Source: Nephromyces sp. MM_2019
Taxonomy: Eukaryota > Apicomplexa > Aconoidasida > Nephromycida
Reading direction: 5' to 3'
DNA length: 64,000 nucleotides
Assembly (NCBI GenBank): GCA_015657535.1
Contig: JADHZB010001616.1
Location: forward strand, 184,869-248,868
How positions within the stretch are numbered: the first letter of the stretch is position 1; every line of letters starts with the position of its first letter. Made by a program: the position numbers and the translations under genes. Under the pieces are notes generated by a model, which saw only the letters and a program-made list of their open reading frames with translations, searched no databases and was not told where the DNA came from. Shown here piece by piece: positions 63,850-64,000 of the stretch.

Positions 63850-64000
63850 TATGCACACACACACACACACACGCGCACACACATACACACACAGATAGAA
63901 ACAGTCACACACACACAGATAGAAACAGTCACACACACACACACATAGATAGAAACAGTCACACACACACACACACAGATAGAAACAGTCACACACACAC
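63850..64000. repeat. CA minisatellite at right edge
   Basis: At least four copies of a 25-38-bp unit made of a CA tract plus CAGATAGAAACAGT. Unit length varies with CA number. The array continues past the window end, inside the next TBC-gene intron. Confidence 0.9.

Noticed and set aside
1..64000. CRISPR arrays, insertion sequences, operon structure, rRNA
   Set aside because: This is a eukaryotic nuclear region. The tandem arrays lack spacer-repeat structure and no transposase or rRNA motif was seen.

Overview
The window is nuclear DNA of an intron-rich, AT-rich apicomplexan or close relative. The best evidence is a plus-strand gene at 41.95-47.18 kb. It encodes two plant-type AP2 DNA-binding domains followed by an ACDC (AP2-coincident C-terminal) domain, an architecture specific to apicomplexans and their photosynthetic relatives. 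Genes are sparse, and most are split into short exons (down to 34-45 nt) by T-rich introns of about 100-2000 nt. Single reading frames therefore miss most of the coding. I rebuilt gene models by joining exons wherever GT/AG borders, reading phase and family homology agreed. I cannot assign a genus.

Layout, left to right. 0-3.7 kb: AT-rich DNA with a few unplaced minus-strand exon-like segments. 3.76-5.49 kb (-): single-exon DEAD-box RNA helicase of the Dbp8/DDX49 type. 9.09-13.47 kb (-): eight-exon prolyl-4-hydroxylase-like 2OG-Fe(II) oxygenase. 15.9-18.4 kb (-): exons of an unidentified membrane protein. 21.96-23.88 kb (+): 98-aa CHCH-like cysteine-motif protein in four exons. 24.30-25.93 kb (+): FHA-domain protein. 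29.50-36.68 kb (-): six-exon gene for a 1562-aa protein that joins a nucleotide-sugar-transporter-like domain to a complete plasma-membrane-type Ca2+-ATPase. 41.2-41.6 kb (-): small membrane-protein exons. 41.95-47.18 kb (+): ApiAP2-ACDC factor. 47.8-52.6 kb (-): exons of two or three unidentified genes. 53.59 kb to the right edge (+): TBC-plus-rhodanese protein of the TBC1D23/TBCK type, whose introns carry kilobases of CA/TG microsatellite arrays.

The genes are ordinary housekeeping and regulatory functions (ribosome biogenesis, oxygen-dependent hydroxylation, Ca2+ transport, transcription, Golgi/endosome Rab control). They do not form an operon-like system. The strongest candidate for something undescribed is the transporter/Ca2+-ATPase fusion. 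Next come the abrupt change to CA-repeat-filled introns in the last gene, and a two-copy GC-rich element in the intergenic region between the ATPase and ApiAP2 genes. No CRISPR, insertion sequence, prophage, convincing tRNA or rRNA was seen.
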